Positions 61,200-64,000 of a stretch of DNA of 64,000 nt are shown here, piece after piece; position 1 is the first letter of the stretch; every line of letters begins with the position of its first letter. The notes beneath the pieces are model-generated. The model saw nothing but the letters and a program-made list of their open reading frames with translations. It had not been told where the DNA came from and did not search any database. The stretch comes from Geosiphon pyriformis (lineage: Eukaryota; Glomeromycota; Glomeromycetes; Archaeosporales; Geosiphonaceae): NCBI GenBank assembly GCA_016748015.1, contig JAAOMT010000226.1, positions 602,604-666,603 on the forward strand. The letters are read 5' to 3'. Made by a program: the position numbers and the translations under genes.

Positions 61200-62702
61200 G
61201 CAGGTTAAAATTAATATCTGACTTAATGTTATTGGAAAAAAACATTCTTTGTATTAAAAACATAAACATAAAAATTTATTTTTGATGACCATAATATTAG
61301 CATTTAGAAAAAGTTGACTTAAAAATATTTGCTAAGTTAATTAACAATAAATTTTTTTATAATCATATAAAATAAAGAAACAAAATTAGATATTAGATAT
61401 TAAATAATAATGCAATATTTTATAAGTTTAAAAAAATAAATTTACAATTTAAAACAATTGCTTTTAAAATTAATTATACTTTAAACAATATTTAAAATTA
61501 TGTAAAAATTATTTTATTTTAAAGTTAAATCCTAAAATGCTTATTTGAATATTTTGAATAAAATATTTGTTAAATATTTTTCTTAATTATGTATTTATAT
61601 TGGCACTTTATCAAATTAAAATAACTTGATTAAAGTAAGTTAAATATATTTATTATTATTATTATATATATAATTATTTAACAATTAATTTAAAACTTGA
61701 AACATATTTTATTAAAATTATTTGAATAATTTAATTTGTTAAATTTACCAATTTTTAGCACTTAATTGATTTTAAGTGTATAAATATAAAAATTTTATCA
61801 GATTAAATTTCAACATACATAAACAAACTTCTATTTTTAAATATACATAATTACAAAAATTAATATTGCTAAATAAATTTATATAAAAATTTCTTTAATA
61901 TAACATAAATTCACATATGTTTTTATGTTAAAACAGCTAAAAAGATATTTTGTTATTTTGTTATCAATAAGTTTATTTTATATATTTTTATTTATGTTAT
62001 TAATAATGTATGCTAAATTAATAATAAAAAGTATAATGTTAAACTTAAAAGTTTTAAAAGTGGTTACAATCTAGAATCTTATTTAAAATATTAATAATAA
62101 ATGAAGTTAAATAGGTTTTTTACTCAAAAATAAATTGACAATATTGCTGTTTTTTTATATGCTGTATTAAATAATGTAAACTGAATTGTATTTTATTTTT
62201 AGTATTTTATATATTAATAATATTATGAAAATAAAAATATTTTAATCTTGTTTAAAATTGTTAAAGGCTTTGACTAATAATTTATAAGCTGTTTTGTTAA
62301 TATGTTTTACGAATCTATTTATTTGTAAATAATAAAACAAATATAAAGATTTTTCTATTTAGTTTTTTGGTTAAAGAATAATTTAATTAAAATTAATAAT
62401 ATTTTTAAAAATAAAATTCATTATAAATTTCGCTTTTGCTTTTTAAATAATTTTAGCTATAAGTTATTTTGTAAAATAATTTTCTATAACTGCTATATAA
62501 CAATTTTTTAGCTTTAATTAGCAAAAATTTAATTAAATTAAGAAGTTTTATGGATTTTGTTTTTTAACAAATGTTACAAGAATGAATATGTTTTTTATAT
62601 ATAAGATTAAAAATCATGTTTTCAAGTTTCCAAACTAGTTTTTCAATAATTTTTTTTGAATTTTTAAAGTTTAATAATAATAAAGTATTCTTTACATCAA
62701 TG
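61200..62702. other. AT-only DNA
   Basis: Almost pure A/T with no open frames; it ends abruptly at the start of the duplicated segment. Confidence 0.7.
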
Positions 62703-64000
62703 TTTCACGCTTTGCAAAGAAAAGTAAATATAGTTTTTGAAAATCAGCTTTTTAAATGAATATATTACTTCATTAGGCTATTTGCCATTGAAGACCACAT
62801 TCTGTTTAATGATAAAAATATTTTAGCTTACACAAAATACACAAGAATATTTTTTGGTGCTAAATCTCAAAACTTCTTTCAAACCTATCTTTTAAATTAG
62901 TTCATTCGTCGAGACTTAAAATTTTCTAATGAATCGAAAACCGCAAAAATTTTTGAACGCATTTTAACAAAATAGAGAACAATTTTAACATATATTTTTG
63001 CTTCATAATTTTCATCTCCTCTAGGTTAGTATTTGGCGAGAACCCTAAACCACGATCGTAAGTTTCAAGTGTTTTTTGTAAAATTTGTTTATATTAAAAA
63101 TAACACAAAAAATAACTATAATTTCAAAATCCAAAGCGGACATTCAATGGTACTCGTAAATGACAAGTAAGCAATAAAAATTTATGTATATGATCCTTTT
63201 GAATTAATAGAAAAAGATCAAAAAAGAGAAGAATTGAAAATGGGAATTTCAATATTCTTTCTTATAATTAGGTTAATTATGTATGGAGGAAACATAATCG
63301 CAGCCAATGAAACCATATTAGAGTACACAAATGAACTCTGGACACTTAATATGTCAATATCTTTTTCAGTAGATTTACCACCCTGGGAAAAGCTTAATGA
63401 ATTTGAATATACCCAGCGAAGTGAATCACATTCAGCTAGCATAGGTGGTGCCGAATTTAAAGAAATGTTTATTTTCGGTGGTCATACATCTCAATATCCG
63501 CCACCTGCGAATTCAATGCGTATATTTGATCCAACATCTGAAACTTGGCGGATTCCAAATTCTTCACCAACACGCAGCTTTGGACACTCGGCAATAACTA
63601 GTTTTAATGAGCCAAAAATTGATTTTTTTGGTGGAGGGTTTAATGGAAAAAATAACACAACTTTACTAAACGATTTGGTGATTTATGATTCTATATTGAA
63701 TACCTGGACGAAACTTACAAAAAATAATTCTCCAGCGCCAATAGTAAGACATACTGACACTTTATTGAGCGATGGAAAAATGTTTGTTCTTGGTGGAGCC
63801 TTTTTTGAAAACGTTTATAATTTCTCCAGTATGTCTGACATATATGTATATGATACATTTACCGGAGAATGGACTCGAAAGGTTTTTTATCTGCTTAAAG
63901 AAACTTATTCATTAATTTGTTTTTTAAAGAGTTCAAGCTAATCTATGAAAATTAATGATGTTTTCAAGGTTGCAGTGGGGGACGTACCAGCAGCACGAGG
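62703..64000 (+). repeat. Duplicated segment, right copy
   Basis: Direct repeat of 15594..16900, about 47.1 kb away. Identity is high in both the 5' flank and the coding part. This copy lacks two short stretches present in the left flank and keeps the kelch gene intact. Confidence 0.9.
63240..64000 (+). CDS. Kelch-repeat protein, 5' part (runs off the window)
   Basis: Exon 1 is 63240..63881 (214 codons); exon 2 starts at 63969 (VAVGDVPAARG) and runs past the end. The intron 63882..63968 has the weak donor GTTTTT; the same junction is kept in the broken copy. Residues 1-22 (MGISIFFLIIRLIMYGGNII) look like a signal peptide, followed by ELWTLNMSISFSVDLPPWEK, the lead-in typical of this fungal family. 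Kelch blades: FKEMFIFGGHTS, MRIFDPTSETWRIPN, PKIDFFGGG, DLVIYDSILNTWTKL, GKMFVLGGAFF and DIYVYDTFTGEWTRK. The beta-propeller is probably extracellular or in the secretory pathway; the ligand is unknown. Start chosen at the second Met-like codon, the only true ATG. Confidence 0.85.

Overview
The window looks like nuclear DNA of a fungus, most likely an arbuscular mycorrhizal fungus (Glomeromycotina, Rhizophagus/Glomus-like). The evidence is very high A+T with extreme AT-only stretches, short (about 70-230 nt) spliceosomal introns with GTAAGT-like donors and CTAAC-like branch sites, ancestral-type fungal housekeeping genes, and the signalling families that are expanded in these fungi (kelch, BTB, MATH-BTB, Sel1-repeat, lineage-specific kinases). 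It also carries much decayed transposon DNA. The genus is inference; I cannot run a search.

Layout. 0-11.5 kb is a compact housekeeping block: a D-glycerate 3-kinase/Tda10-type P-loop kinase (+), an RCC1 Ran exchange factor (+), the spliceosomal ubiquitin ligase Prp19 (+), and on the minus strand a very unusual TFIIB-core protein with a roughly 900-residue polyQ disordered N-terminus. 11.5-27.5 kb is an AT-rich gene graveyard: microsatellites, a broken kelch gene (16.2-17.2 kb), a truncated protein-kinase remnant (17.6-18.3 kb), a SINE-like element (21.5 kb) and long AT-only DNA. 27.5-40.8 kb is moderately gene-bearing, all on the minus strand: a Fun19-type SWIRM protein, a BTB protein, a Sel1-repeat protein and a class-3 lipase-like membrane protein that lacks the usual nucleophile serine. 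40.8-56 kb is AT-rich again and holds a Tc1/mariner transposase remnant (42.5 kb) and a whole decayed LINE (46.9-53.4 kb) with recognisable gag-like zinc knuckle, endonuclease, reverse transcriptase and RNase H parts. 56-64 kb carries a MATH-BTB protein, a tiny secreted Thr-rich (probably GPI-anchored) protein in three exons, a remnant of a Fanzor/TnpB-like RNA-guided nuclease with a perfect 16-bp hairpin just past its 3' end, and the intact start of a second kelch gene whose 5' flank is the same as that of the broken copy 47 kb upstream.

How it fits together. The conserved genes serve nuclear functions (Ran gradient, splicing, transcription, chromatin). The lineage-specific genes (kelch, BTB, Sel1, lipase-like, small secreted protein) are adaptor or surface proteins sitting among repeats. 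The strongest leads are: (1) the Fanzor/TnpB relic with its 3' hairpin; (2) the LINE relic, in which the four zinc-knuckle ligands have all become Tyr and the catalytic acids have become Asn/Lys, the footprint of G:C to A:T hypermutation; (3) the TFIIB-core/polyQ protein; (4) the serine-less lipase; (5) an RCC1 intron with a GG donor.
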